Positions 33,721 through 42,257 of a stretch of 64,000 nucleotides of DNA are shown here, in pieces. This DNA comes from Sphingomonas taxi. GTDB lineage: Bacteria > Pseudomonadota > Alphaproteobacteria > Sphingomonadales > Sphingomonadaceae. Under the pieces are notes generated by a model. That model saw only the letters and a list, made by a program, of their open reading frames with translations. It did no database searches and had not been told where the DNA came from. Every line of letters begins with the position of its first letter. Position 1 is the first letter of the stretch. The position numbers were made by a program, and so were the translations under genes. The stretch covers positions 434,001 to 498,000 of the forward strand of contig QFQI01000002.1 of assembly GCA_003243195.1 (NCBI GenBank), in the 5' to 3' direction.

Positions 33721-34397
33721 GCGACGACATCCTGGTCGTCCGCCACCCGCGCGCGCGGCGCACGCGGTTGTCGTTCGATCCGGTGACCGGGCGCGCGCGG
33801 CTGACGTTGCCGCCGCGCGCATCGGCGACGAAGGCGCTGGCCTGGGCGAAGGCGCAGGGCGCGTGGATCGAGCACCAGCGCGGACGGCTGCCCGAGCCGC
33901 GCCCGTTCGTCCCCGGCGCGGTGCTCCCGGTCGACGGACGCGAACTGACGATCGCGTGGAGCGCGCCGGCGCCGCGACTGCCGCGCGTGGAGGGCGACCG
34001 GCTGCTGCTCGGCGGCCCGGCCGACATGGTGCCGCGCCGGATCGAGGCATGGCTGCGCCGCCGCGCGCTGGCGCTGCTGGAGGAGGACACCGCCTTCTAC
34101 GCCGGTCGCGCCGGGGTGAGCGTCACGGGCGTCGCGATCGGCGACGCGCGCGGGCGCTGGGGCAGTTGCGCGCACCACGGCGCGATCCGCTATAGCTGGC
34201 GACTGGTCCTCGCGCCGCCCGACGTGCGCCGCGCCACCGCCGCGCACGAGGTCGCGCACCGCGTCCACATGGATCATTCGCCCGCCTTCCACGCGCTGGT
34301 CGCACGGCTCTATGGCCGCGATCCGGCGCCGGAACGGCAGTGGCTACGCACGCATGGCGCGGCGCTTCACTGGTTCGGGCGCTCGCCGGCGGGTTGA
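33717..34397 (+). CDS. YgjP-like (DUF45) zinc metallopeptidase
   Basis: A 226-residue protein of the SprT/YgjP-like metallopeptidase group. AAHEVAHRVHMDHS near residue 179 is the HExxH zinc motif with the extra downstream histidine, preceded by RGRWGSCAHHGAIRYSWRLV, which matches the WGSC element of the family. Cytosolic; no signal peptide. It starts at GTG, overlapping the YcgN stop, and its 3' end overlaps the convergent PBP1A gene by 31 bases. Confidence 0.88.
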   Translation: MSDDILVVRHPRARRTRLSFDPVTGRARLTLPPRASATKALAWAKAQGAWIEHQRGRLPEPRPFVPGAVLPVDGRELTIAWSAPAPRLPRVEGDRLLLGGPADMVPRRIEAWLRRRALALLEEDTAFYAGRAGVSVTGVAIGDARGRWGSCAHHGAIRYSWRLVLAPPDVRRATAAHEVAHRVHMDHSPAFHALVARLYGRDPAPERQWLRTHGAALHWFGRSPAG

Positions 34398-36532
34398 GCG
34401 CCCGGCGGGGACGTGCGGGCGGGCGGGCGGGACGGGGGCGGCGGCGGCGTGCGCACCGCGTCGCGGCGCGGGTCGCGCGTCACGCGGTCCAGCCAGTCCT
34501 GGTCGAGCCGTTCGTCGTCGCCGCGCGGCTCGTCGTCGCGCCCGCGCGGCACCGGCTGCACCACCGGGCGTTCGGGGCCGAACACCGGATCGCCGTCCGG
34601 CGCGGCCGGGGCCGGCGGTCCTTCCACCGGCAGGCCGTCGCCATCCACGAAGGTCGAATTGTCGGGCGCGCCGTAATAGCTTTCCGCATCCGGCTCCAGT
34701 TGCGCCTCGGGCAGCGTCACCTGCGTCTCGAACTGCTCGATCGGCCGGCTCGCCACCGCCTTGGCCATGAACTGCTGGAAGGCGCGCGCGGGGGCGGTGC
34801 CGCCGTGCAGCCCGGCGATCGGCCGCGCATCGTCGCGCCCCATCCACACGCCGGTGGTGAGGCCGCTGGAGAAGCCCAGGAACCAGCCGTCCTTGCTGCT
34901 GCTGGTCGTGCCGGTCTTTCCCGCCACCGGGCGGCCGATCTGCGCGGCGCGCCCGGTGCCGGTGTTGACGGCGGTCTGCAACAGGTCGGTCATCTGCGCG
35001 GCGACATAGGGGGCGACCAGCACCTGGCTGCGGTCCACCTCGTGGCGGTAGATCTCCTCGCCCTCGGCGGTCACGCGCGTGATCCCGAACGGCGTCACCG
35101 CCACGCCGCGGTTGGCGACGCTGGCGAAGGCGCGCGTCATGTCGATCAGTCGCACCTCCGACGTGCCCAGCACCATCGAAGGGTGCGTGTTGACCGGCGT
35201 GGTGATGCCGAAGCGGCGCGCCATGTCGGCGACGGTCTGGAACCCCACCGCCTGCCCCAGCTTCGCCGCGACGGTGTTCAGCGAATAGGCGAAGGCGGTG
35301 CGCAACGTCACCTCGCCCGAATTGCGGCGCGAATCGTTGCGCGGGCTCCATCCGTCGATGGTGACCGGCGCGTCCAGCTCCTTGTCCTCGGGGGTGCGGC
35401 CGGCCTCCAGCGCCGCGAGGTAGACGAACAGCTTGAACGCCGACCCCGGCTGGCGCTGCGCCTGTGTCGCGCGATTGTAGATCGAGCTGACGTAATCGGT
35501 GCCGCCGACCATCGCGCGCACCGCGCCGTCGCGGTCGATCGACACCAATGCGCCCTGCGCCCCCTTGGGGACGTTGGCGCGCACCGCCGCATCGGCGTCG
35601 CGCTGCATGGCGGGGTCCAGCGTCGTCCACACCTCCAGCGGCTTCTCGGTCTCGTCGATCAGCAGGTCGAGCTGCGGCAGCGCCCAGTCGGTGAAATAGC
35701 GGACGCTGTTCTGGCGCGGGGCGGGGGCCAGCCGCACGCCGACGTCGTTCGCGTCGCGCGCCTGCGCGGCGGTGATGAACTCGTTGCGCACCATCTGCTG
35801 GATGACCACGCCGGCCCGTCCCACGGCGGCCTGCGCGTCGGCGGTCGGCGAGTAATTGGACGGCGCCTTCACCAGCCCGGCGATCACCGCCGCTTCGGCC
35901 AGGCTGAGCTGGTCGGCGCCATGCCCGAAGAACTTGCGGCTCGCCGCGTCTATCCCGTACGCGCCGCCCCCGTAATAGACCTTGTTCAGGTACAGTTCCA
36001 GGATCTGGTCCTTGTCGAACTTGCGCTCCAGCGCCAGCGCCAGGATCCATTCACGGAACTTGCGGCCGAACTTCTTCTGGTTGTTCAGGAAGACGTTGCG
36101 CGCGAGCTGCTGCGTGATCGTCGAGCCGCCCTGCACCCAATGCCCGCGCTCGTACCGCACCATCACCGACCGGACGATGCCGATCGGATCGACGCCGGGA
36201 TGGCTGCGGAACCGGCGATCCTCGACCGCGATCGTCGCGTCGCGCATCACCACCGGGATGCGGTCGTACGACAGCCACTGGCCGTAGCTCGGCCCCAGCG
36301 ACACCAGCACCGATCCGTCGGCGGCATGGACGCGGATCATCTGCCCGTTGGGCGACGACTTGAGCGATTCGAAGCTCGGCAGTTGCGAGCGGGCGATATA
36401 GACCGCGGTCAGCAGCGCGGCGAAGCCGAGCACGGCCAGCGCCAGCAGCGTCTTGATCGCGACACCGGCACGCCGCCGCCATGGCGAACGCTGCTTGGGC
36501 TTGGCGGTACGGGAGGTGCGGGCACGGGCCAT
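34367..36532 (-). CDS. Penicillin-binding protein 1A (transglycosylase/transpeptidase)
   Basis: A 721-residue bifunctional peptidoglycan synthase. An N-terminal basic stretch and one membrane helix (about 24-47) are followed by a GT51 domain with AVEDRRFRSHPGVDPIG (catalytic Glu) and GGSTITQQLARN. The transpeptidase domain has SAFK (in RQPGSAFKLFVY), SLN (AYSLNTVAA) and KTGTT motifs. The C-terminal ~110 residues are a low-complexity Pro/Arg/Asp tail (PPPPPSRPPARTSPP). There is no clear OB-fold domain, making it a compact class A PBP. Confidence 0.93.
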   Translation of the reverse strand: MARARTSRTAKPKQRSPWRRRAGVAIKTLLALAVLGFAALLTAVYIARSQLPSFESLKSSPNGQMIRVHAADGSVLVSLGPSYGQWLSYDRIPVVMRDATIAVEDRRFRSHPGVDPIGIVRSVMVRYERGHWVQGGSTITQQLARNVFLNNQKKFGRKFREWILALALERKFDKDQILELYLNKVYYGGGAYGIDAASRKFFGHGADQLSLAEAAVIAGLVKAPSNYSPTADAQAAVGRAGVVIQQMVRNEFITAAQARDANDVGVRLAPAPRQNSVRYFTDWALPQLDLLIDETEKPLEVWTTLDPAMQRDADAAVRANVPKGAQGALVSIDRDGAVRAMVGGTDYVSSIYNRATQAQRQPGSAFKLFVYLAALEAGRTPEDKELDAPVTIDGWSPRNDSRRNSGEVTLRTAFAYSLNTVAAKLGQAVGFQTVADMARRFGITTPVNTHPSMVLGTSEVRLIDMTRAFASVANRGVAVTPFGITRVTAEGEEIYRHEVDRSQVLVAPYVAAQMTDLLQTAVNTGTGRAAQIGRPVAGKTGTTSSSKDGWFLGFSSGLTTGVWMGRDDARPIAGLHGGTAPARAFQQFMAKAVASRPIEQFETQVTLPEAQLEPDAESYYGAPDNSTFVDGDGLPVEGPPAPAAPDGDPVFGPERPVVQPVPRGRDDEPRGDDERLDQDWLDRVTRDPRRDAVRTPPPPPSRPPARTSPPGAQPAGERPNQ

Positions 36533-36701
36533 GGCGTAGCCCTTGGCGGATAGAGGCTTGAGCGGTGGTTAACAAGCTGTTTGGCGGCAGCGCCGCCGCA
36601 TCGGAACTAGGCCGGGCGCGTCATCCGGCGCGGGGGCGGCGGGCGGCGGGCGGGTATCGGGCGTTCATTCCGGCGATGCCCGCCACGTGCGGGCGGGAAA
36701 A

Positions 36702-36788
36702 TGGTGCGGTCGAGAAGACTCGAACTTCCACGTCCTTTCGGACACAACGACCTCAACGTTGCGCGTCTACCAATTCCGCCACGACCGC
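36702..36788 (-). tRNA. tRNA-Leu (anticodon GAG)
   Basis: 87 nt including an encoded CCA. The minus strand folds with acceptor GCGGTCG/CGACCGC, D-arm TGGCGGAATTGGTAGACGC, anticodon stem-loop CAACG-TTGAGGT-CGTTG giving GAG, a long class II variable arm (TGTCCGAAAGGACG) and T-loop GTTCGAGTC. The long variable arm and anticodon both indicate leucine. It lies alone in the 340-bp interval between the PBP1A and zinc-finger genes; the rest of that interval shows no other gene. Confidence 0.95.
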
Positions 36789-36872
36789 ACGTGTCATCCA
36801 CCGGGCAGGCCCGGCGTCTGGTAGGGACGCGCCCCTAGCAAAGCGCCGCCGGGCTGGCAACGCGTAAAAAAA

Positions 36873-37646
36873 TCAGCCCGCCTCGCCGACGAAGCTGAGG
36901 TCCAGTCGCTTGGAGCTGGCCGGCACGTCGACCTGCGCCGAATTGAAGTCGATCGCCGCGCCCGGCAGCAGCGTGCGCTGCTGCGGGGTGATCGTCCAGC
37001 TGAACACGATCCGGTTCTGCTCGTCGCGCAGGTCGGCGCGGATATCGGGCACGCGCTGGCGGGTGGCGGACGGATTGCTGATCCGCCCGCTGACCGCGAA
37101 CAGTTCCGATCCGTTGGCCATCTTGCGGCGCTGGATCGGATTGTCCGCGATGCGCAGCGGCAGCTCCTCCGGCCCGATCGACAGCCCGATCTGCTGTGCC
37201 AGTCCCGGCGCGGTGGTCCACAGGATCACCGCCACCGCCGCCAGCATCAGCAGCCCGGCCGCGATGCTGGCGATCGTGCGGAACCGCCCGCTGGTGCGCG
37301 GCGGCGCGCGGAACGGCGGGCGATGCGCGAACGCGTCATATCCGGCACCGTCCGGCGCGCCCGCCGCCATGACGGGTGTCGCGGCGGGCGGCGCCTGCAA
37401 CGGCAGCGAGGGCGCGAGGACGGGCGGGGGCGGGGGAGGCGGCGGTGTGAACGTCGGCGCCGGCTCTGGCTCCGGCGCCTCGATCACCGGCGCTTCCTCC
37501 GGTTCCTGTTCCAGCGTGTCGGCGAATTCGACGTCCTGATACCAGCTATGCCCGCAATTGGCGCAGCGCACGGTGCGGCCCGGCGGCGCAATGGCGTGGT
37601 CCGGCACCAGATAGCGGGCGCGGCAATCAGGGCATTCGAGGATCAT
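36873..37646 (-). CDS. MJ0042-type zinc-finger/DUF3426-like membrane protein
   Basis: A 257-residue protein: an N-terminal zinc ribbon MILECPDCRARYLVPD...VRCANCGHSW (four cysteines), a long Pro/Glu-rich linker (TFTPPPPPPPPVLAP), one transmembrane helix (IASIAAGLLMLAAVAVILW, about 138-156), and a periplasmic DUF3426-like beta domain. Such proteins sit beside ftsE in many alphaproteobacteria; function unknown. Its start is about 100 bp from the divergent ftsE. Confidence 0.85.
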   Translation of the reverse strand: MILECPDCRARYLVPDHAIAPPGRTVRCANCGHSWYQDVEFADTLEQEPEEAPVIEAPEPEPAPTFTPPPPPPPPVLAPSLPLQAPPAATPVMAAGAPDGAGYDAFAHRPPFRAPPRTSGRFRTIASIAAGLLMLAAVAVILWTTAPGLAQQIGLSIGPEELPLRIADNPIQRRKMANGSELFAVSGRISNPSATRQRVPDIRADLRDEQNRIVFSWTITPQQRTLLPGAAIDFNSAQVDVPASSKRLDLSFVGEAG

Positions 37647-37747
37647 GGGCGCGGCACCGGCAGGACGAAGGGGCAAATCTAAACACCCGCGCTGCGACGA
37701 AGGCAAGCGGCAGTCGCCGTGCTTGAAGCGGCGACGGGGTGCGTGCA

Positions 37748-38461
37748 ATGGCTGCGGGGATGGCCGCGATCGTGCAGTTCGAGAATGTGGGATTGCGCTA
37801 CGGGCACGGCGAGGAGGTGCTGCGCGACGTCAGCTTCTCGCTGGCGCCCGGCGAGTTCCACGTCCTGACCGGGCCGAGCGGCGCGGGCAAGACCTCGCTG
37901 CTCCGGCTGCTGTACCTGGCGCAGCGCCCCAGCCGCGGGGTCATCCGGCTGTTCGGCACCGATGTGGCGGCGCTGCCGCGCGCGCGGATGCCGGGGTTCC
38001 GGCGGCGGATCGGCGTGGTGTACCAGGACTTCCGGCTGATCGACCATCTCTCGATCGCCGACAATGTCGCGCTGCCGCTGCGCATCGCGGACGCGGATGA
38101 GGGCGAGGTGCGCGAGGCGGTGGGCGAGATGCTCGCCTGGGTCGGGCTGTCGCACCGCGCCGCCGCGCGCCCGGCCACGCTGTCGGGCGGCGAGCAGCAG
38201 CGCGTGGCGATCGCGCGCGCGGTGATCGCGCGGCCCGACGTGCTGCTGGCCGACGAACCCACCGGCAATGTCGACGATGCGATGGCCGACCGGCTGATGC
38301 AGTTGTTTGCGTCGCTCAACGGTCTGGGCACCGCGGTGGTGGTGGCGACGCACGACGTCCACCTGTTCGGGCGCGTCCGCGCGGCGCGGGTGATGCGGAT
38401 CGTCGACGGGCGGCTGACGGACGTGGCGCGCGCGCCCGCCGCGCGCCGGGACCGCGCATGA
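37748..38461 (+). CDS. ftsE: Cell division ATP-binding protein FtsE
   Basis: ABC-type ATPase coupling septal division to peptidoglycan hydrolase activation, about 237 residues. Walker A GPSGAGKTSLLRLLYLAQRP, Q-loop VYQDFRLIDHL, signature LSGGEQQRVAIARA, Walker B VLLADEPTGNVD and the switch histidine in VATHD are all present. Starts at GTG 37739, ATG 37748 and ATG 37760 are in frame; ATG 37748 has GGGGT seven bases upstream. The stop overlaps ftsX (ATGA). Confidence 0.94.
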   Translation: MAAGMAAIVQFENVGLRYGHGEEVLRDVSFSLAPGEFHVLTGPSGAGKTSLLRLLYLAQRPSRGVIRLFGTDVAALPRARMPGFRRRIGVVYQDFRLIDHLSIADNVALPLRIADADEGEVREAVGEMLAWVGLSHRAAARPATLSGGEQQRVAIARAVIARPDVLLADEPTGNVDDAMADRLMQLFASLNGLGTAVVVATHDVHLFGRVRAARVMRIVDGRLTDVARAPAARRDRA

Positions 38462-39330
38462 GCGCCGCCACCGCCCGCGTGCTCGATTCCGCCGGGCAGG
38501 GGCGCGCCATGGCGGGCGTGCTGGCGATCATGTTGTGCCTCACGGTGCTAGCGGCGGCCGGCGGGATCGGTGCCGCGCGCGCGGCGGGCGCGATGGGGCG
38601 GGTGCTGGCCGGGCGCGCCACGGTGCAGGTGGTCGCCGCCGACGCCGCGACCCGCGCCGCGCTCGCCGCGCGCGTGCTCGCCGCGTTGCGCTCGTCGCCG
38701 GCGGTGACGCGCGCCACGCCGGTTCCGCGTGCGGAGCTGACGCGGCTGCTCGGCCCGTGGCTGGGCGAGGCGGCGGGCGCGGCGGACCTGCCGGTGCCCG
38801 CGCTGATCGACGTGGATCTCGCCGCGCGCGCCGATGCGCTGGGGGGCGTGCGCGCCACGGTGGCGGCGGTGACGCCGGCCGCGCGGGTCGATGCGCATGC
38901 CGACGCGCTGGCGGCGGTGGCGACCCTGTTGTCCTCGCTCACCGCGCTCGCCACCGTCCTGGTCGTGGCGATGGCCGCCGCCAGCGCCGCGGTGGTGGTG
39001 CTGGCGGTGCGTGCCGCGCTGATCGCGCATCGCACCACGATCGAGGTCATGCACGGGCTGGGCGCGACCGATGCGCAGGTCGCGCGCCTCTTCCAGCGGC
39101 GCGTCGCGCGCGACGCCGCGGGCGCGGCGGCGATCGGCGGGGTCGCGGGCTGGGGCGTGATCGCGCTGCTGGGGCATCAGGCCGGCGGCGCCGGATCGCA
39201 GTGGCTGGGCGGCGTCACGCTGGGGCAAGGCGGCTGGGCGGCGATCGTCGCGCTGCCGTTCGTGTTCGTCGCCTTCGCCGCGCTGGTCGCGCGCGGCGTG
39301 GTGATGCGCGCGCTGGGACGGGCGCTGTGA
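38458..39330 (+). CDS. ftsX: Cell division permease FtsX
   Basis: Membrane partner of FtsE, 290 residues: one N-terminal transmembrane helix (GVLAIMLCLTVLAAAGGIG), a periplasmic domain of about 120 residues, then three further helices around LLSSLTALATVLVVAMAAAS, GAAAIGGVAGWGVIALLG and WAAIVALPFVFVAFAALVAR. The sequence is very alanine-rich, typical of alphaproteobacterial FtsX, whose periplasmic domain is weakly conserved. Identification rests largely on coupling to ftsE. Confidence 0.88.
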   Translation: MSAATARVLDSAGQGRAMAGVLAIMLCLTVLAAAGGIGAARAAGAMGRVLAGRATVQVVAADAATRAALAARVLAALRSSPAVTRATPVPRAELTRLLGPWLGEAAGAADLPVPALIDVDLAARADALGGVRATVAAVTPAARVDAHADALAAVATLLSSLTALATVLVVAMAAASAAVVVLAVRAALIAHRTTIEVMHGLGATDAQVARLFQRRVARDAAGAAAIGGVAGWGVIALLGHQAGGAGSQWLGGVTLGQGGWAAIVALPFVFVAFAALVARGVVMRALGRAL

Positions 39331-39863
39331 CGAAACGGCTGGTCGCGCTGCTGCTGCTCGGCTGGGCGCTGGGGTTCGCCGGCTTCATGGTGACGCTGCC
39401 CGGTCCCGCCGACGCCGCGCTGACCACCGACGCGATCGTGGTGCCGACCGGCGCGGCCGGGCGGATCGCGCGCGGGCTGGACCTGCTGGAGCACGGCCGG
39501 GCGCGGCGGATGCTGGTGACCGGCACCGCGCCGGGCGTCACGCGCGCCGATCTGGCGCGGGTCGCCGGGCATGCCGCGACGATCGCGTGCTGCGTCGATC
39601 TCGGCGCGGAGGCGGTGGACACGCGCACCAATGCCGAGGAAACCGCCGCCTGGGTCCGCGCGCACCGCTATCGCTCGATCCGGCTGGTGACCAGCAACTG
39701 GCACGCGCGCCGCGCCGCGCTGGAACTGGGGCCGGCGCTGGGCGGCGGCGTGACGGTGATGGTCGACGGCGTGCCCGCGCAGCCGACGCTGGCGCAGGCG
39801 ATGAACGAATATCACAAACTGGTGCTGCGCCGCCTGGTGCTGTGGTGGGAGAGCATGCGGTGA
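39327..39863 (+). CDS. YdcF family (DUF218) protein
   Basis: A 178-residue protein with an N-terminal membrane anchor (LVALLLLGWALGFAGFMV) and the DUF218 core. TDAIVVPTGAAGRIARGLDL opens the domain, RMLVTGTAPG follows, TRTNAEETAAWVRAH is the conserved NTxE-like segment, and IRLVTSNWHARRAALEL is the second conserved block. Members are implicated in envelope glycan handling (ElyC/SanA); the substrate here is unknown. GTG start overlaps the ftsX stop; its own stop overlaps plsC. Confidence 0.88.
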   Translation: MTKRLVALLLLGWALGFAGFMVTLPGPADAALTTDAIVVPTGAAGRIARGLDLLEHGRARRMLVTGTAPGVTRADLARVAGHAATIACCVDLGAEAVDTRTNAEETAAWVRAHRYRSIRLVTSNWHARRAALELGPALGGGVTVMVDGVPAQPTLAQAMNEYHKLVLRRLVLWWESMR

Positions 39864-40543
39864 ACTGGCTGCGCACGATCGTCTTTCGCACCCTATTCTA
39901 TCTGCTGTCGGTGCCGATCGTCCTGACGACCCCGATCGCGGTGCTGTTTGGACAGCGGGCGCTGATCGCCCATGCCGACCGCTGGTCGCGGCTGCACCGC
40001 GTGCTGATGCGCGGTATCCTCGGCATCGTCCCGCGCGTGGAGGGTGAGGTGCCCGCCGGCCAGTTCCTGTACGTCGCCAAGCACGAGGCGATGTACGAGA
40101 CGCTGGAGCTGCAACTCATCCTCGGCTCGCCCGCGATGGTGCTGAAGCGCGAGCTGATGCGCATCCCGCTGTGGGGCTGGGCGGCGGTGCGCTACGGCGC
40201 GCTGGTGGTGGATCGCGAGGCGTCGTCGCGGGCGCTGCGCGCGCTGATGCGCGAAGGCGCGGCGGTGCGCGCCACCGGGCGATCGGTGATCGTCTATGCC
40301 GAGGGGACGCGCGTGCGGCACGGCGAGCGCCCGGCGCTGCGCTCCGGCTTCGCGGGGCTCTACAAGGCGCTGGACCTGCCGGTGGTGCCGATCGCGCTGA
40401 ACAGCGGATCGCTGCTGCCCCGGCGCGGCGCGAAGCGGCCCGGCGTGGTCACGTTCCGCATCGGCGCCCCGATCCCGCCCGGCCTGCCGCGCCGCGAGAT
40501 CGAGGCGCGGGTGCACGCCGCGATCAACGCGCTGAACGACTGA
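39860..40543 (+). CDS. plsC: 1-acyl-sn-glycerol-3-phosphate acyltransferase
   Basis: Membrane acyltransferase making phosphatidic acid, 227 residues. A first hydrophobic helix (TLFYLLSVPIVLTTPIAVLF) precedes block I, here KHEAMYETLELQ, which is H-x4-E rather than the textbook H-x4-D, a form frequent in alphaproteobacterial PlsC homologues. Block III VYAEGTRVRHGE and block IV VVPIALNSGSLLPRRG are intact. GTG start overlaps the YdcF stop; end of the ftsE-ftsX-ydcF-plsC transcript. Confidence 0.9.
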   Translation: MNWLRTIVFRTLFYLLSVPIVLTTPIAVLFGQRALIAHADRWSRLHRVLMRGILGIVPRVEGEVPAGQFLYVAKHEAMYETLELQLILGSPAMVLKRELMRIPLWGWAAVRYGALVVDREASSRALRALMREGAAVRATGRSVIVYAEGTRVRHGERPALRSGFAGLYKALDLPVVPIALNSGSLLPRRGAKRPGVVTFRIGAPIPPGLPRREIEARVHAAINALND

Positions 40544-40636
40544 GGCTGTCCCCGGAACGCGCGGGACGGGGCGGGCCGGGGCGTCGACACGCTCGTCCGC
40601 GCGTCGGTGAACGGGCTACCGGCGCCCGCCCGCCGC

Positions 40637-41164
40637 TCACGCCTTCCCGGCCAGCTTGTCCTTCAACCCCGCCAGCGCGCCGAACGGTCCCGCCTCGTCC
40701 TCGCTGAGCACGCCCGCCTCCTTCAGCGCCGCCGCCGCATCGGGGCTGCGCGGGAACGGGTCGAGCGCCAGCACCATCGTCTCGGCGGCGGCTTCGCCCA
40801 GGTCGATGCCGCCGCCCTCGATCTCGATCGTGTCCAGCGCGTCGCCGGCCAGTTCCACCTCCTCCTCGCCGCCGCCGGTCGCGGGCGCGACGAAGCGCAG
40901 CGCGACCGTCTCGTCGACCGTCGCGGGCAGCGGCGCCCCCGTCACCGCGCACGCCTGCACCACCGCCGCCGCGACGCGCCCGCGCGCCGCCACGCCGCCG
41001 CCCTCCTGCCGGATCGCGAAGGTCGCCTCCAGCCGCTCCACCGCGACCAGCCCGAAGCGTCGCGCCAGCGCCGCGCGCTCCGCCTCGTCGGCGGCGATCG
41101 TCACCTCGCGCGGCTCGCCGCCGATCGTGTCCAGCCGTTCGATGCGCGAGAATTCGGTCGTCAT
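40637..41164 (-). CDS. YceD/DUF177 family protein
   Basis: A 175-residue acidic protein with VQACAVTGAPLPATVDE (conserved C-x-x-[TS] element) and a C-terminal LALDPFPRSPDAAAALKEAG, typical of DUF177. In most proteobacteria the gene precedes rpmF and plsX; neither is present here, so the usual linkage is broken. It overlaps the upstream chaperone gene (ATGA at 41161-41164). Proposed family roles concern 23S rRNA or ribosome assembly. Confidence 0.88.
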   Translation of the reverse strand: MTTEFSRIERLDTIGGEPREVTIAADEAERAALARRFGLVAVERLEATFAIRQEGGGVAARGRVAAAVVQACAVTGAPLPATVDETVALRFVAPATGGGEEEVELAGDALDTIEIEGGGIDLGEAAAETMVLALDPFPRSPDAAAALKEAGVLSEDEAGPFGALAGLKDKLAGKA

Positions 41165-41739
41165 GGCAGCGTTCCTTCCATCAGCGCGTCCACGGGCACA
41201 GCGTCCAGATCACCGCGCAGCCGCACCAGCGCGTCGCGGGTATGCGCCAGCGCGGCGGCATCCGGCGCCTGTCCGCGATACAGGTTGCGCACCAGCGCCG
41301 CGTCGAGGTCGCCGCCCGCCAGCCCGTCGCGATACGCGCCCAGCCGCCCGCCCAGCATCCCCATCATCCGCCCGACATGCTTGCCCACCACCATGTCGCC
41401 GAACCCGATCTGGCGCACCTGCGCGTCCATGTCGTCCACGAACCTCTCGGTGAGCTGCGCCACCGGCGCCGCGCCCTCCGCATCCCCTTCCAGCCGCAGC
41501 AGCACCATCGCCAGCACCGCGGCGACCATGTCGAAGCGCCCGTCGAGCGTGTCGGGCACCGCGCCCTCCACATACCAGTGCGGCCGGCGCGCGCGCGCCA
41601 CCACCGCATCGTACAGCGGCAGCGCGGCGTCGCGGTCGCGCCGCCGCAGCACATTCCTCCACCAGCCCAACCGCGCCTTCCCTTCGTCCAACCATGCCCC
41701 ACCGACGGCGCGCGCTTGTCTCGCCCCGTCGGAGGGCAT
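41161..41739 (-). CDS. Ubiquinol-cytochrome c chaperone (CBP3-like) family protein
   Basis: A helical protein of about 192 residues: GWWRNVLRRRDRDAALPLYDAVVARARRPHWYVEG, TLDGRFDMVAAVLAMVLLRL and VDDMDAQVRQIGFGDMVVGK match the CBP3/ubiquinol-cytochrome c chaperone domain that assists cytochrome b assembly into complex III. The start is uncertain: ATG 41739 and GTG 41764-41766 are both possible and neither has a good ribosome-binding site. It pairs with the DUF177 gene and is divergent from bamE. Confidence 0.85.
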   Translation of the reverse strand: MPSDGARQARAVGGAWLDEGKARLGWWRNVLRRRDRDAALPLYDAVVARARRPHWYVEGAVPDTLDGRFDMVAAVLAMVLLRLEGDAEGAAPVAQLTERFVDDMDAQVRQIGFGDMVVGKHVGRMMGMLGGRLGAYRDGLAGGDLDAALVRNLYRGQAPDAAALAHTRDALVRLRGDLDAVPVDALMEGTLP

Positions 41740-41789
41740 ATTGAGGCACGCGGCCGCAAAGTCCACGCGCGCCTGTGACCGGAGTACCG

Positions 41790-42257
41790 ATGCGCCCCCT
41801 GATCCTTCTTGCCCTGGCCGGCGTCCTGGCCGCGGGCTGCACGCCGCTCCGCTCGCATCAGGGCTATATCGTCGACGCCGATCTGGTGAACGCGATCCAG
41901 CCCGGCGTGGACAACCGCCAGTCGGTGCTCGCCACGCTCGGCACGCCCAGTTTCGCGGGGCAGTTCAACCAGGGCGACTGGTATTATATCGCGCGCGACA
42001 GCCGCAACTACGCCTTCAACACGCCCAAGGCGCGCGAGCAACTGACGTTGCAGATCAGCTTCGATCGCGCCGGCAACGTCAGCGCGGTCCGCAAGTCGGG
42101 CGTAGAGCAGGTGGTCAACCTCGCGCCTTATCGCAAGACGACGCCGACGCTGGGCCGCGAGCGCGGCTTCTTCCAGGACCTGTTCGGTAATATCGGCACG
42201 GTCGGCGCGGCGGGCGCGGGTGGCAGCGCCGGCCCGACCGGGCGCAACGGCCAGTAA
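41790..42257 (+). CDS. bamE: Outer-membrane assembly lipoprotein BamE (SmpA/OmlA)
   Basis: A 155-residue lipoprotein of the BAM complex. Lipobox LAAGC near residue 17, then HQGYIVDADLVNAIQPGVD and VLATLGTPSFAGQFNQGDWYYIARDS, the SmpA/OmlA signature. GGAG six bases before ATG 41790 fixes the start. The C-terminal ~35 residues are a Gly/Ala-rich tail (GTVGAAGAGGSAGPTGRNG) not usual in shorter BamE proteins. Confidence 0.9.
   Translation: MRPLILLALAGVLAAGCTPLRSHQGYIVDADLVNAIQPGVDNRQSVLATLGTPSFAGQFNQGDWYYIARDSRNYAFNTPKAREQLTLQISFDRAGNVSAVRKSGVEQVVNLAPYRKTTPTLGRERGFFQDLFGNIGTVGAAGAGGSAGPTGRNGQ

Noticed and set aside
39860..40543. H-x4-E in place of H-x4-D as a broken PlsC active site
   Set aside because: HxxxxE block I variants are frequent in proteobacterial PlsC homologues and the EGTR block is intact.
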